Under the pieces are notes generated by a model. It saw only the letters and a list, made by a program, of their open reading frames with translations. It was not told where the DNA came from and made no database searches. Below, one piece after another: positions 37,619 through 46,505 of a stretch of 64,000 bases of DNA. The stretch spans positions 682,001 to 746,000 of the forward strand of contig NZ_FNDS01000002.1 of assembly GCF_900099785.1 (NCBI RefSeq), given 5' to 3'. Source of the DNA: Pseudomonas panipatensis. GTDB lineage: Bacteria; Pseudomonadota; Gammaproteobacteria; Pseudomonadales; Pseudomonadaceae. Numbering within the stretch: position 1 is the stretch's first letter; every line of letters starts with the position of its first letter. The position numbers and the translations under genes are program-made.

Positions 37619-38440
37619 TCATACCTCTTGTCGAGCGGAGCGGATTTCAGTGGAGGTCGCCGAGGTGTAGTCGCTGGCGCCGACGTTCAGTTCGCAGGTC
37701 TTGCCGCCGTCGACCACCAGGGTCTGCCCGGTGATGTAGGAGGACTCGTCGGAGGCGAGGAAGAGGATCGCGTTGGCCACTTCCTCGGGCTCGCCGATGC
37801 GCCGCAGCGGCACGGCGCGCGCGGTGCCGGCGATCATCTGCTCGCTGCGCATGGCTTCGCGGGTGCCTTCGCTCCAGACGATGCCGGGAATCACCACGTT
37901 GACGCGGATCTTCTCGGCCGCGCCTTCCAGCGCCGCCGCGCGGCTGAAGTTGACGACGCCCGCCTTGGCCGCGCCGTAGGCGCTGAGGCCGGGGCTGCCG
38001 AGCAGGCCGGCGACCGAGCCCATGTTGACGATCGAGCCGCCCTTGCCGTGCATCACGCGCATGGCCGCGCGGGTGCCGAAGAAGGCCACGTCGAGGCTGC
38101 CGCGAATGCTCTTGTGCCAGTCCTCGGTGCTCAGCCCGGCCAGCGGTCCCCAGGTGTAGTTCACCGCGTTGTTGACCATGATGTCGAAGCGCCCGAAGCG
38201 CTCCAGGGTGGTGCTGACGGCGCGATCCACGGCCTGCTCGTCGGTGACGTCGGTCTGCACCCAGTCGGCCTCGCCGCCCTGTTCGCGAATCTCCGCGACC
38301 ACCGCTTCCAGCGGCGCCTGGCGGCGGCCGCAGAGCATCACCTTGGCGCCCTGGGCGGCGAACAGCCTGGCCGCCGCCGCGCCGATACCGGTTCCCGCGC
38401 CGCTGATCAGCGCTACCTTGCCTTGCAGTCTTCCACTCAT
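37619..38440 (-). CDS. SDR-family dehydrogenase
   Basis: 273 residues. It has GAGTGIG (cofactor loop), NNAV instead of the usual NNAG after strand 4, and GSVAGLLGSPGLSAYGAAKAG with Ser/Tyr/Lys. A 20-residue C-terminal tail extends past the normal VVDGG end. It lies in the middle of the kshA-to-fadD3 run, 13 bases from the preceding SDR. It is likely another hydroxysteroid dehydrogenase, one of at least seven SDRs in the window. Confidence 0.82.
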   Translation of the reverse strand: MSGRLQGKVALISGAGTGIGAAAARLFAAQGAKVMLCGRRQAPLEAVVAEIREQGGEADWVQTDVTDEQAVDRAVSTTLERFGRFDIMVNNAVNYTWGPLAGLSTEDWHKSIRGSLDVAFFGTRAAMRVMHGKGGSIVNMGSVAGLLGSPGLSAYGAAKAGVVNFSRAAALEGAAEKIRVNVVIPGIVWSEGTREAMRSEQMIAGTARAVPLRRIGEPEEVANAILFLASDESSYITGQTLVVDGGKTCELNVGASDYTSATSTEIRSARQEV

Positions 38441-38453
38441 GTGCGTTTGCCTC

Positions 38454-39281
38454 TCAATGCATCAACATGCCGCCGCTGGCGGCGAGGGTTTGTCCGGTGA
38501 AGGCGCTGGACTCGTCGCTGGCGAGGAACAGGCAGGTGCTGGCGATTTCCTCCGCTTCGAGCATCCGCCCCAGGGGTATGGCGCGCTCCAGTGCCCGCAC
38601 CCATTCCTGGGAAATCGACTGCATCATCGGTGTGCGGGTCGGCCCCGGGCAGATGCTGTTGACGCGGATGCCGCGCGGCCCGAGGTCGCGCGCCAGGCAT
38701 TTGCCGAAGCCCAGCAGGGCCGCCTTGGAAGCGCAGTAGGCGAGCGGCCCTTCGCCGCTGAGCGCGGACAGGCTGGCGATGTTGATGATCGAGCCGCGGC
38801 TACCGCTGGCGATCATCAGGCGCACCGCCGCGCGGCTGCAGTAGAAGGTGCCGTTGAGGTTGATATCGAGGATGCGCTGCCAGCCGGCATCGCTCAGGTC
38901 GACGATCATGTCGGTGAACACCGAGGGCTCCTCGCCCGCCGCCAACTGCGCGTTGCGTTCGGCCATGCGCTGCTGGTACTTGTCGAAGCCGTCGCCGGGC
39001 ACCTGGCCGAGGCCGGCGTTGTTGACCAGCACATCGAGGCGTCCGTAGCGCGCTTCGACCTCGGCGAACAGCCGGGCCACCGCGGCGCCGTCGGCGATGT
39101 CGCAGGCGCGGGCCATGCACTGCTCGCGCCGGTCGAGGCCTTCCAGGGTCTGCCGCGCCGCGGCTTCGTCGATGTCCGCCACTATCACGCTGGCGCCCTG
39201 CGCGGCGAACAGGGCGGCGGTGGCGCGCCCCATTCCCGATCCCGCGCCGGTGACCAGCGCGACCTTGTCGTTGAGCCTCAT
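38454..39281 (-). CDS. SDR-family dehydrogenase
   Basis: 275 residues. TGAGSGMG is the cofactor loop, followed by VADID and an acidic residue that favours NAD. IASLSALSGEGPLAYCASKAA holds Ser/Tyr/Lys. There is an insertion of about 25 residues after NNAGLG (GQVPGDGFDKYQQRMAERNA), unusual for the family and likely to shape the substrate pocket. It is immediately downstream of kshA, which suggests a steroid substrate. Confidence 0.82.
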   Translation of the reverse strand: MRLNDKVALVTGAGSGMGRATAALFAAQGASVIVADIDEAAARQTLEGLDRREQCMARACDIADGAAVARLFAEVEARYGRLDVLVNNAGLGQVPGDGFDKYQQRMAERNAQLAAGEEPSVFTDMIVDLSDAGWQRILDINLNGTFYCSRAAVRLMIASGSRGSIINIASLSALSGEGPLAYCASKAALLGFGKCLARDLGPRGIRVNSICPGPTRTPMMQSISQEWVRALERAIPLGRMLEAEEIASTCLFLASDESSAFTGQTLAASGGMLMH

Positions 39282-39331
39282 GGCTCCTCTCCTGTCCGTT
39301 CTTGTTCTTATGGGTGCGGCGGCGCCGCCGC

Positions 39332-40414
39332 TCAGATCAGGTGCAACTGGCTACGCGCCTGCTCGGGCACTTCGTCGAGCTGGCGCCAGGTGCCCGCCTT
39401 GCACTCGAAGACCTTGCGGCTCGGCGCCGGCAGGTCGGCAACGTTGGTGTAGAACTGCTCGTACCACTCGCGCAGTTGGTAGACCGGGCCATCGCCGTCG
39501 CAGAGCACCGGCTTGTCGATGCGAATCTTGTTGTGCCAGATCTCGACGTCCTGGAAGAACGACTTGTGCGCCTGCCCGGCGTACGCCTCGGCGATCGCCT
39601 GGTTCTCGGCTTCGCTCAGCCCTGGCACGCGCTTCACCTTGATCGCGTAGCGCAGCTCGAAGCTGTTCTGGTCGATCGGCACATGGCAGTTGAGCAGCAG
39701 CGTATCGACGGTCTGGCCGCCGGTGCGGGCGCTCATCCGGGTGACGTGGTAGGCCGGGCCGAAGTAGGCGCTGTCGGCGCGCAGGCCACTGCCGAGCAGC
39801 TCGCTCTCCTCGCCCTGGAACATCTGGTAGCCGACGTGGCCGTCGAAGGTGTTGCAGAAGTAGCTGGCCGGCGAGCCATGCACCGGGCCGAAGTGCGCGA
39901 GGTCGGCCAGGTTGTCCACCAGCTCGCGGCAGTTGGTCTGGATGACCATCTTGCGCATCATCCAGTCGGTCCACTCGGCGGAGAAACAGGCGTCGATGCG
40001 CGGGATTTCCACTTCCGGGTCGGGCGCGCCGCCCTCGGCGTCATGCCAGACGAACAGCAGGCGGTTCTGTTCCAGGGTCGGCCAGGCCTTGACCCGCGCG
40101 CGCGGCGGAATGCGCTTGCAGTAGGGGATCGACGCGCACTTGCCGTCGCGGCCCCACTGCCAGTGGTGGAACGGACAGACCAACTCGTTGCCGCGCACTT
40201 CGCCGGTGCTCAGGTCGGCGCCCATGTGCGGGCAGTAGCTGTCGAGAATGTGCAGCGCGCCGTCTTCGCCCTGATAGGCCACCAGGCGGGTGCCGAAGAT
40301 ATCCAGTCGGTGGGGTTTGCCATCCTTGTAGTCGGCCGCCAGCCCCAGGCAGTGCCAGCCACGGGCGTAGCGCGTCGGAAATGTGCTGACCTTATCGGTG
40401 ACCAAGGTTTCCAT
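39332..40414 (-). CDS. kshA: 3-ketosteroid 9alpha-hydroxylase oxygenase (KshA), copy 1
   Basis: 360 residues. The Rieske centre is C61-P-H63 ... C80-P-F-H83. The mononuclear iron site D171-LA-H174-FGPV-H179 lies in the helix LVDNLADLAHFGPVH. Length and layout are those of KshA, the terminal oxygenase that hydroxylates C9 of 3-keto-steroids and so triggers ring B opening. It takes electrons from KshB (42985-44067). It is the first gene of a seven-gene minus-strand unit. A half-degenerate copy of the recurrent dyad lies 63 nt upstream (40477-40494). The start codon ATG 40412-40414 fits the family N-terminus. A close paralogue lies at 62573-63622. Confidence 0.9.
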   Translation of the reverse strand: METLVTDKVSTFPTRYARGWHCLGLAADYKDGKPHRLDIFGTRLVAYQGEDGALHILDSYCPHMGADLSTGEVRGNELVCPFHHWQWGRDGKCASIPYCKRIPPRARVKAWPTLEQNRLLFVWHDAEGGAPDPEVEIPRIDACFSAEWTDWMMRKMVIQTNCRELVDNLADLAHFGPVHGSPASYFCNTFDGHVGYQMFQGEESELLGSGLRADSAYFGPAYHVTRMSARTGGQTVDTLLLNCHVPIDQNSFELRYAIKVKRVPGLSEAENQAIAEAYAGQAHKSFFQDVEIWHNKIRIDKPVLCDGDGPVYQLREWYEQFYTNVADLPAPSRKVFECKAGTWRQLDEVPEQARSQLHLI

Positions 40415-40476
40415 GCTGCTCTCCAGACAGGTGATGGTTGTCGAAGCGAACTATTCGCCAATGCCCGCGGCGCCAC

Positions 40477-40494
40477 ATCCCTGCCCGGGACTAG
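40477..40494. promoter_or_regulatory. Recurrent dyad upstream of kshA copy 1 (one degenerate half), copy 3
   Basis: The minus strand reads CTAGTCC-CGGG-CAGGGAT. The left half is perfect and the right half keeps only part of GGACGAT. Spacing to the kshA start (63 nt) fits the other copies. Confidence 0.45.
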
Positions 40495-40677
40495 CCCAAA
40501 CGGGTTAGATCGCTGGCGCCGCGGCGCAGGCCCCGGCAGCGCGCGGCGACGCGGAAAATCGGCGCACGCATCACCCATACGAACGATGCCGGGCCCGCCC
40601 ATCCGCGCGAGCCTTCGCACAGCGCCGCGCCGGCCCCGGACGGCGCGCCCCGCACCGCCCCGACGTGGACACCGAGC

Positions 40678-41826
40678 ATGCCCAGCACCGACCTGTCGCT
40701 CGACGAGCTCAGCCGGCTCATCGACCTGATCTACCAGGGCGCCGACGACGCGCGGCCCTGGCAGCGCTGCCTGGAACGGCTGCGCGAGGCCTTGCAGGCC
40801 AACTACGCGACCCTGATCCTGCGGCCCTGCGGCCCCGCCGACAGCGGCTTGATGATCCATGCCGGCGCGGTCTCGAACGGCGCGCTCGGCGCCTATGGCA
40901 GCACCTACTACGCCCTCGACCCCTTCGTCGGCCTGCCCCCCGGCGAAGTCCATACGGTGGCGGAAATACTCGGCGAGGCGCGCTGGCGAGCGTCGGACTT
41001 CTACCGGCAGTTCAATGCCCCGCTGGATGTCCTGCATGTGCTCGGTGCCGACCTCGCGCCCCAGCACGGCATCGAGTGCCGGCTGCGCATCTGCCGGCCG
41101 CACCAGGCACCCGACTTCAGCGCGGCCGACAAGGCCTTCTGCGCGCGACTGCTGCCGCACCTGCGGCGAGCCATCCGCCTGCATGGCCAGTTCACCCGCA
41201 GCGAAACCGAACGCCAGCTGTACGCCTCGGCCGTCGAGCGCCTGCGCATCGGCACGGTGATCCTCGATGAGCGCCACCAGGTACTGGAAAGCAACCGCGC
41301 GGCCGCCGCGCTGCTGGCCGAGGACGACGGTCTGAGCCTGCTCGACGGCAGCCTGCAGGCCACCTTCACCCGCGACAACCAGGCCCTGCAGCGGCTGATC
41401 GCCCAGGCGCTGCACGAGCGCGACCAGCCCGGCCCGCGGATCGCCGAGGCCATCACCCTGCTGCGCCCTTCCGGCCGCGCCGGCCTCGGCGTGCTGGTAC
41501 AGAGCCTGCCGCGCCAGGACAGCTCCGACGGCCGGCAACCCGCCGTGGTGGTGTTCCTGCGCGACCCGGCTCGCAAGGCCAGCGTCGGCCCGCAGTCGCT
41601 GCGCCAGTTGTTCGGCTTCACCCCCGCCGAAGCCGCGCTGGCCATCCACTTGGCCAACGGCCATTCGCTGGAAGAAGCCGGGGCGCTGCTGAACATCCGC
41701 CGCAACACGGTGAAAGCGCACCTGCGCTCGATCTTCGCCAAGGCCGGGGTCAACCGGCAGAGCGAACTGACCTACGCCCTGCACAGCAGCCTGGCGTTCC
41801 TCTGCCACGCTCCGGCGGACGACTGA
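40678..41826 (+). CDS. LuxR-family transcriptional regulator
   Basis: 382 residues. The N-terminal domain (LSRLIDLIYQGADDARPWQRCLERL, NYATLILRP, DPFVGLPPGEV) closely matches the truncated LuxR gene at 63731. The C-terminus is a LuxR helix-turn-helix (FTPAEAALAIHLANGHSLEEAGALLNIRRNTVKAHLRSIFAKAGVNRQSEL split over about 325-370). It lies between kshA and an SDR and is similar in build to TeiR, the LuxR-type activator of testosterone degradation. A GAACGAT half-site lies 91 nt before the ATG (40581-40587), so autoregulation is possible. It is the best local candidate for the dyad-binding protein. Confidence 0.88.
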   Translation: MPSTDLSLDELSRLIDLIYQGADDARPWQRCLERLREALQANYATLILRPCGPADSGLMIHAGAVSNGALGAYGSTYYALDPFVGLPPGEVHTVAEILGEARWRASDFYRQFNAPLDVLHVLGADLAPQHGIECRLRICRPHQAPDFSAADKAFCARLLPHLRRAIRLHGQFTRSETERQLYASAVERLRIGTVILDERHQVLESNRAAAALLAEDDGLSLLDGSLQATFTRDNQALQRLIAQALHERDQPGPRIAEAITLLRPSGRAGLGVLVQSLPRQDSSDGRQPAVVVFLRDPARKASVGPQSLRQLFGFTPAEAALAIHLANGHSLEEAGALLNIRRNTVKAHLRSIFAKAGVNRQSELTYALHSSLAFLCHAPADD

Positions 41827-41845
41827 CACACGCGCGGCGCCGCCC

Positions 41846-42592
41846 TCAGGCCGGCGGCGGCGCGAAGCGGCGCCCGGCGGAGAAACCACCGTCGACCGCG
41901 ATCATCTGCCCGCTGACGAAGGACGCCTCGTCGGAAGCGAGGAACAGCGCGACGTTGGCCACTTCCTGCGGCTGGCCGCTGCGGCAGAGCATGTGCTGCG
42001 AGGCGAAAAAGGCGTGGAACTCCGCCTGGTCGCGGACCATCTGGCTCATCGGCGTTTCGATCAGCCCCGGGCAGAGGCCGTTGACCCGCACGTTGGCGGC
42101 GCCGTAGTCGATGGCCATGGAACGGGTGAGCTGGTTGATGCCGCCCTTGGCGACGTTGTAGGCGGTGTTATCGCCGCAGCCCTGCAAGCCGAAGATCGAG
42201 CCGATGTTGATGATCGAGCCGCCGCGCTGGGCGACCATCTGCGGCAGCGCGTACTTGCTGGTGAGCATGCTGCCGGTCAGGTTGATATCGATGACCCGCT
42301 GCCACTCTTCGGTCGAGGTGTCGGTGACACTGCCCCGGCTGGCGACGCCGGCGGCGTTCACCAGCACGTCGAGACGGCCATGGCGGGCGATGGCCTCGCC
42401 CATCACCTGCTGCACATTGGCCTCGTCGCGCACATCCAGGGCCATGAACAGACCGGGGAAATCGGCCGGCGCCGAACCGATGTCCAGCCCCACCACCTGC
42501 GCCCCCTCGTCGGCGAAGCGCCGCGCGCAGGCCAGACCGATTCCCGATGCCCCGCCGGTAATCACCGCGACCTTGCCTTGCAGTCGATTCAT
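41846..42592 (-). CDS. SDR-family dehydrogenase (hydroxysteroid dehydrogenase-like)
   Basis: 248 residues. TGGASGIG cofactor loop; GLDIG acidic end of strand 2; INIGSIFGLQGCGDNTAYNVAKGG with Ser/Tyr/Lys; IAVDGGFSAGR C-terminus. The start ATG 42590-42592 has AGAGG six bases upstream and is chosen over an extension of 14 codons. It is a single-gene unit with its own near-perfect dyad 68 nt upstream (42660-42677), convergent with the LuxR gene. It probably oxidises a hydroxyl on the steroid nucleus. Confidence 0.85.
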   Translation of the reverse strand: MNRLQGKVAVITGGASGIGLACARRFADEGAQVVGLDIGSAPADFPGLFMALDVRDEANVQQVMGEAIARHGRLDVLVNAAGVASRGSVTDTSTEEWQRVIDINLTGSMLTSKYALPQMVAQRGGSIINIGSIFGLQGCGDNTAYNVAKGGINQLTRSMAIDYGAANVRVNGLCPGLIETPMSQMVRDQAEFHAFFASQHMLCRSGQPQEVANVALFLASDEASFVSGQMIAVDGGFSAGRRFAPPPA

Positions 42593-42659
42593 CGCACACC
42601 TCTGATTGTCATTGTCGATAGCGCTGCGCCGCACTCTAGCGACGCCTCAAGGGGCGGTG

Positions 42660-42677
42660 ATCGTCCGTTCGGACTAG
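42660..42677. promoter_or_regulatory. Recurrent 18-bp dyad upstream of an SDR gene, copy 4
   Basis: ATCGTCC-GTTC-GGACTAG on the plus strand, 68 nt from the start of the minus-strand SDR at 42592. Both halves are exact matches to the consensus. Confidence 0.65.
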
Positions 42678-42916
42678 GACACCGCCCCACCCCAGCGCCC
42701 CCGGCAGTCCCAAGCCGAACGACAGCATCGAGCGCTTGCCCGGCACCGTGAAACGCTCGCCGGAGCACTGGCGGGTGCCCACCACTGCAGGCGTGGGGGG
42801 ATCGATAACTACTGGTATGCGCCGAAACGGCCGGCGTGGATCGAGGCCTGGGGTGGCTTGCTGGGCGGGCATGAGTTCCGTTGGTGATACGGCGGCCCGA
42901 CCCTCGCGGCGAGGGC

Positions 42917-42941
42917 AAAAAAAACCCGGCCGAAGCCGGGT
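42917..42941 (-). terminator. Rho-independent terminator after kshB
   Basis: The minus strand has ACCCGGC-TTCG-GCCGGGT, a perfect 7-bp stem with a TTCG loop, followed by eight T residues. It lies 44 bases past the kshB stop and closes the hsaB-kst4D-HSD-kshB unit. The rest of the 392-base gap upstream of the SDR holds only the dyad. Confidence 0.85.
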
Positions 42942-42984
42942 ACAGGGGAATGGCACTGCCCCCTGACACTCAAGGAACAACCCC

Positions 42985-44067
42985 TCAGTCAGGGAAGCGC
43001 ACGCTGACCTCGCGGCTTCCCGGCCGCCCCTGGCAAGCCAGGGTCCAGCCCTCGGCCAGTTCGGCCGGCGACAGCACATCGTTGCGCGGCAGCAGGACTT
43101 CGCCCTGCTCCACGCGGCACATGCAGGCGCCGCAGAAGCCCTCTTCACAGGACGCCGGCGCCGCCAGCCCGGCCTTGCGGCAACTTTCCAGCAGGGTTTC
43201 GCCCGGCGTGCAGGGCACCTCGTACTCGGCGCCGTCCAGGGCTACCCGCAGGCGCTCCACCGCGACCTCGGCCGCCGCGCTGCGCGCCTGCTCCTGGGCC
43301 GCGTCCAGGGCGTCGGGATCGGGCGGCGAGACGAAGCGTTCGACATGGATGCGCGCCGGCTCGACCTGCAGTTCCAGCAGGGTGCGCTCCACCGTGTCCA
43401 TGAACGGACCGGGGCCGCAGATGAAGAACTCGGCGTCGTGCCGGTCGTGCACCAGATGGCGCACATCGGCCGCGCCGAGGAAGCCCTGCACCGAATCCAG
43501 CACATGGATCACTTGCAGGCGTTCGCCGTGCGCACGCGCCAGTTCGCGCAATTCGTCGCGGAAGATCACCGAGGCTTCGTCGCGGTTGGCGTAGATCAGG
43601 CGGACCCGACAGTTCCGCGTGGCCAGCGCCGAGCGCAGGATCGAATACACCGGGGTGATCCCCGAGCCACCGCCGAACAGCACCAGCTCGCGGTCCTGGG
43701 CGCCAAGGTGGAAATGCCCGGCCGGCGGCAGTACGTCCAGGTGGTCGCCGGCGCGCACGTTTTCGTTCATCCAGTTCGACACCCGGCCGCCATCGACACG
43801 CTTCACCGTGACCCGCAGTTGCGCGTCCAGCTCCGGCGCGCTGGACATCGAATAGCAGCGTGTCAGGCGCTGGCCGGCGAACGGCACGCGGAAGGTGAGG
43901 AACTGCCCGGCCTGGTAGCGGAAGCGTTCGGCGAGCGCCTCGGGAATGCGCAGCACCAGCGAGCGCGCATCGGCGGTTTCGTCGATCACCTCGGCGACTT
44001 CCAGGCTGAAGCTGCCAGAGGCCGTGGTGGCCGCCGTCGGCGACATGGTCTGTGCACTGCCCATCAT
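42985..44067 (-). CDS. kshB: 3-ketosteroid 9alpha-hydroxylase reductase (KshB)
   Basis: 360 residues in the order FAD domain (YQAGQFLTFR, RCYSMSSAP), NAD domain (LFGGGSGITPVYSILRSAL, FFICGPGPFMDTV) and a C-terminal plant-type [2Fe-2S] ferredoxin domain with CEEGFCGACMC and a further Cys in WTLACQG. This class IA arrangement is that of KshB/PaaE-type reductases, which feed electrons to KshA. It is the last gene of its unit and is followed by a strong terminator. Two Met codons start the frame (MMGSAQ); either could be used. One reductase probably serves both KshA copies. Confidence 0.88.
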   Translation of the reverse strand: MMGSAQTMSPTAATTASGSFSLEVAEVIDETADARSLVLRIPEALAERFRYQAGQFLTFRVPFAGQRLTRCYSMSSAPELDAQLRVTVKRVDGGRVSNWMNENVRAGDHLDVLPPAGHFHLGAQDRELVLFGGGSGITPVYSILRSALATRNCRVRLIYANRDEASVIFRDELRELARAHGERLQVIHVLDSVQGFLGAADVRHLVHDRHDAEFFICGPGPFMDTVERTLLELQVEPARIHVERFVSPPDPDALDAAQEQARSAAAEVAVERLRVALDGAEYEVPCTPGETLLESCRKAGLAAPASCEEGFCGACMCRVEQGEVLLPRNDVLSPAELAEGWTLACQGRPGSREVSVRFPD

Positions 44068-44077
44068 CGCGTCCCGC

Positions 44078-44833
44078 TCAAATGCCGCTGATCAACTGCG
44101 CGTTGTCCACGCGGATCTCGGCGCCATTGATGAAGCGCGACTCGTCCGAAGCGAGGAACAGCACCAGGTTGGCGATATCGCGCGGCGCGCACATGCGGTT
44201 CTTCGGGTCCTGTTCGAGCAGCTCCTGGGACAGCGCCTGGCCTCCGGCCAGGGCCTGGGTCATGGGCGTGTTGACGCCGTCCGGGTGCACGCTGTTGCAG
44301 CGGATGTGGTAGCCCTGCTGCTTGCAGTGGATGGCGATGGAGCGAGTCATGGCCGCCACCGCACCCTTCGACGCCGAATAGGCGCAGAAGTCCGGCATGC
44401 CGCCGAGCGCGGCCAGCGAGGACATGTTGATGATCGAGCCGCCACCGCTTTCCTTCATCGCCGCGACGGCGTACTGGCAGCCGAGGAAGTAGCCGTCGCC
44501 ATTGATCGTCTGCACCTTGCGCCACAGTTCCAGGCTGGTGCTCTCGATGCTGCCCACGGCGAGGATCGCGGCGTTGTTGACCAGCACGTCGAGGCGGCCG
44601 AAGCGCTCCAGGGTGGCCTTCATCACCCGCTGCCAGTCGCTTTCGCTGGCGATGTCGTGGCGGATGAACAGGGCGTCGCCGCCGATCTGCTCGGCCAGCG
44701 CGCGGCCGGCGTCTTCGTTGATGTCGGTGAGGACCACGCGGGCGCCCTCGGCGGCCAGCAGCAGCGCGTCTTCGCGGCCGATGCCGCTGGCGGCGCCGGT
44801 GACGATGCAGACCTTGCCTTGTACTCGATTCAT
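44078..44833 (-). CDS. 3beta/17beta-hydroxysteroid dehydrogenase-like SDR
   Basis: 251 residues. MNRVQGKVCIVTGAASGIGRE, LFIRHDIASESDWQRVM, GSIINMSSLAALGG...YSASKGAV and the unusual HPDGVNTPM...LVLFLASDES..NGAEIRVDN closely resemble the 3beta/17beta-hydroxysteroid dehydrogenase of Comamonas testosteroni. Ser, Tyr and Lys of the active site are intact. It would oxidise 17beta- or 3beta-hydroxyls to ketones at pathway entry. It lies between kst4D and kshB in one transcript, 12 bases from kst4D. Confidence 0.85.
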   Translation of the reverse strand: MNRVQGKVCIVTGAASGIGREDALLLAAEGARVVLTDINEDAGRALAEQIGGDALFIRHDIASESDWQRVMKATLERFGRLDVLVNNAAILAVGSIESTSLELWRKVQTINGDGYFLGCQYAVAAMKESGGGSIINMSSLAALGGMPDFCAYSASKGAVAAMTRSIAIHCKQQGYHIRCNSVHPDGVNTPMTQALAGGQALSQELLEQDPKNRMCAPRDIANLVLFLASDESRFINGAEIRVDNAQLISGI

Positions 44834-44845
44834 GCTCGTTATCCT

Positions 44846-46501
44846 TCAGGCGTTGAGGGGGGTGGCGGTCGCGCTGCTCGCCAGGTGCGCGGCGGCGCGG
44901 CGGCCGGAATACACGCAGTCGGCGATCGACAGACCGGAGACATAGAGGTTGGAAGCGACACCCACGGCGTTGCGCCCGGCGCTGTACAGCCCCTGGATCG
45001 GCGCGCCGGCGGCATCCAGCACGCGGCCGCTGCGCTCGCACACGCGCAGGCCGCCGAGGGTGATCGCCGGACAGGGGTAGAGCTTGCTGCCGAACGACAG
45101 GTCGAGGGCGTACCAGGGGCCCTGGTCGAGGTCGGCGAGCATGGCCGTGGATTTGCCGAGGGCGTCGGCGCATTCACCGCGCGCCGCCCGCGAGTAGCTT
45201 TCGAGGGTCTGGCGCAGCGCCTGGGCGGGCAGCCCGAGGCGCTCGGCCAGGGCTTCCGGCGAGGCGCCGCGGCGGCAGTTGAAGAGCAGGTTGAGCAGCA
45301 CCGGCAGGCGCTGGAAGGACCATACCCGGCCGGGCGCGACCTGGCGCAGCGAGTCGAGCAGCAGGCGCCGATTGAGGATCAGGATGGCGCGGCCGTCCTG
45401 CTCTTCCACCATCGCGTGGCCGAGCTTGGCGCCGTACACCTCTTCGTTGCAGTAGCGCTCGCCGGCGGCGTTGACGATGACGCCACGGGCCCAGGCCAGC
45501 GGCGGATTGATGAAGCGCCAGGCGCTGACCTTGTCCATCCGCGCCGGCACCGCGCCGACGCCCTGGCCGAGGCGGATGCCGCTGCCGTTGCAGCCGGGTG
45601 TGCCCAGCGGCAGGCCGTCCAGGTAGCGGCTGGCGTGCTGGCGTACCAGCTCGCGGTTGAAGATGAAACCGCCCGCGCTGAGCAGCACCCCGCGGCGGGC
45701 GCGCAGCAACAGGCGCTGGGCATGTTCCGCCTCGATGCCGCGCAGGCGCGCGCTCAGACGCTCGGCCAGCGCCGGCAGGTAGGGATGCAGCGCCGTGACC
45801 AGCTTCGCCAGGCGCGCATGGCGGCGCGTGGCGGCGGCGCCGGGCGGCAGGCGCCAGGCTTCGACGCCAATCACCGCGCCCTGCGCATCGAGGATCAGGC
45901 GGCGCACTTCGCACTGGCTATAGAGCGTCACGCCCTTGGCCAGGGCCGAGGTGCGCAGCGCGCTGAACAGGTTGACGCCGGACATGCCACGGCCCTTGGT
46001 GCGATGCCCACGCGGCGCCGGCGGTGCCAGGCGGGCATAGGACGGCACCGACTCGTTGCCGGAGTAGTAGAGGTAGAAACGGTCGCTCGGGTAGGAGGTC
46101 TTCAGCGGCGGGACGCTGGCCTCGAAGCGCGCGCCCTGGCGTTCCAGCCAGGCCAAGTGTTCGGCGCTGCGCTGGCAGAAGTCGCGCAGGGTCTCTTCGT
46201 CGACGGCATCGCCGACCTCTTGCTGCAGGTAGCGTTGCATCGCTTCGGGCGTGTCGTCGTAGCCGGCCTGGGCCTGGTACGGCGTGCCGCCACCGGCGTA
46301 GACCACGCCACCGCTGCGCGCGGTGGCGCCGCCACCGGCGAAGCGGTCCAGCGCCAGCACCGACAGGCCGCGCTCGCGGGCCTCCAGGGCGGCGCAGGCA
46401 CCGGCGCCGCCGAAACCAACCACGATCAGGTCACTTTCCACATCCCAGACCAGCGTTTGCTGGGCGCTCAGGCGCAGGGGTTCCAGCGGCAGGGTATCCA
46501 T
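44846..46501 (-). CDS. kst4D: FAD-dependent 3-ketosteroid dehydrogenase, probable delta4(5alpha) type
   Basis: 551 residues of the fumarate reductase/KSTD flavoprotein family. The FAD-binding motif is LIVVGFGGAGACAALEARE, followed by GGGATARSGGVVYAGGGTPY. The 'GGG-A/T-TA..GG..Y.GGGT' phrase is characteristic of delta4-(5alpha)-dehydrogenases (Kst4D/TesI), which introduce the C4-C5 double bond in 5alpha-3-ketosteroids. It differs clearly from the delta1 enzyme at 52750. ATG 46499-46501 is chosen because the upstream in-frame Met lies inside hsaB. The call is by recalled motif, and a delta1-type activity is not excluded. Confidence 0.78.
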   Translation of the reverse strand: MDTLPLEPLRLSAQQTLVWDVESDLIVVGFGGAGACAALEARERGLSVLALDRFAGGGATARSGGVVYAGGGTPYQAQAGYDDTPEAMQRYLQQEVGDAVDEETLRDFCQRSAEHLAWLERQGARFEASVPPLKTSYPSDRFYLYYSGNESVPSYARLAPPAPRGHRTKGRGMSGVNLFSALRTSALAKGVTLYSQCEVRRLILDAQGAVIGVEAWRLPPGAAATRRHARLAKLVTALHPYLPALAERLSARLRGIEAEHAQRLLLRARRGVLLSAGGFIFNRELVRQHASRYLDGLPLGTPGCNGSGIRLGQGVGAVPARMDKVSAWRFINPPLAWARGVIVNAAGERYCNEEVYGAKLGHAMVEEQDGRAILILNRRLLLDSLRQVAPGRVWSFQRLPVLLNLLFNCRRGASPEALAERLGLPAQALRQTLESYSRAARGECADALGKSTAMLADLDQGPWYALDLSFGSKLYPCPAITLGGLRVCERSGRVLDAAGAPIQGLYSAGRNAVGVASNLYVSGLSIADCVYSGRRAAAHLASSATATPLNA

Positions 46502-46505
46502 GGGC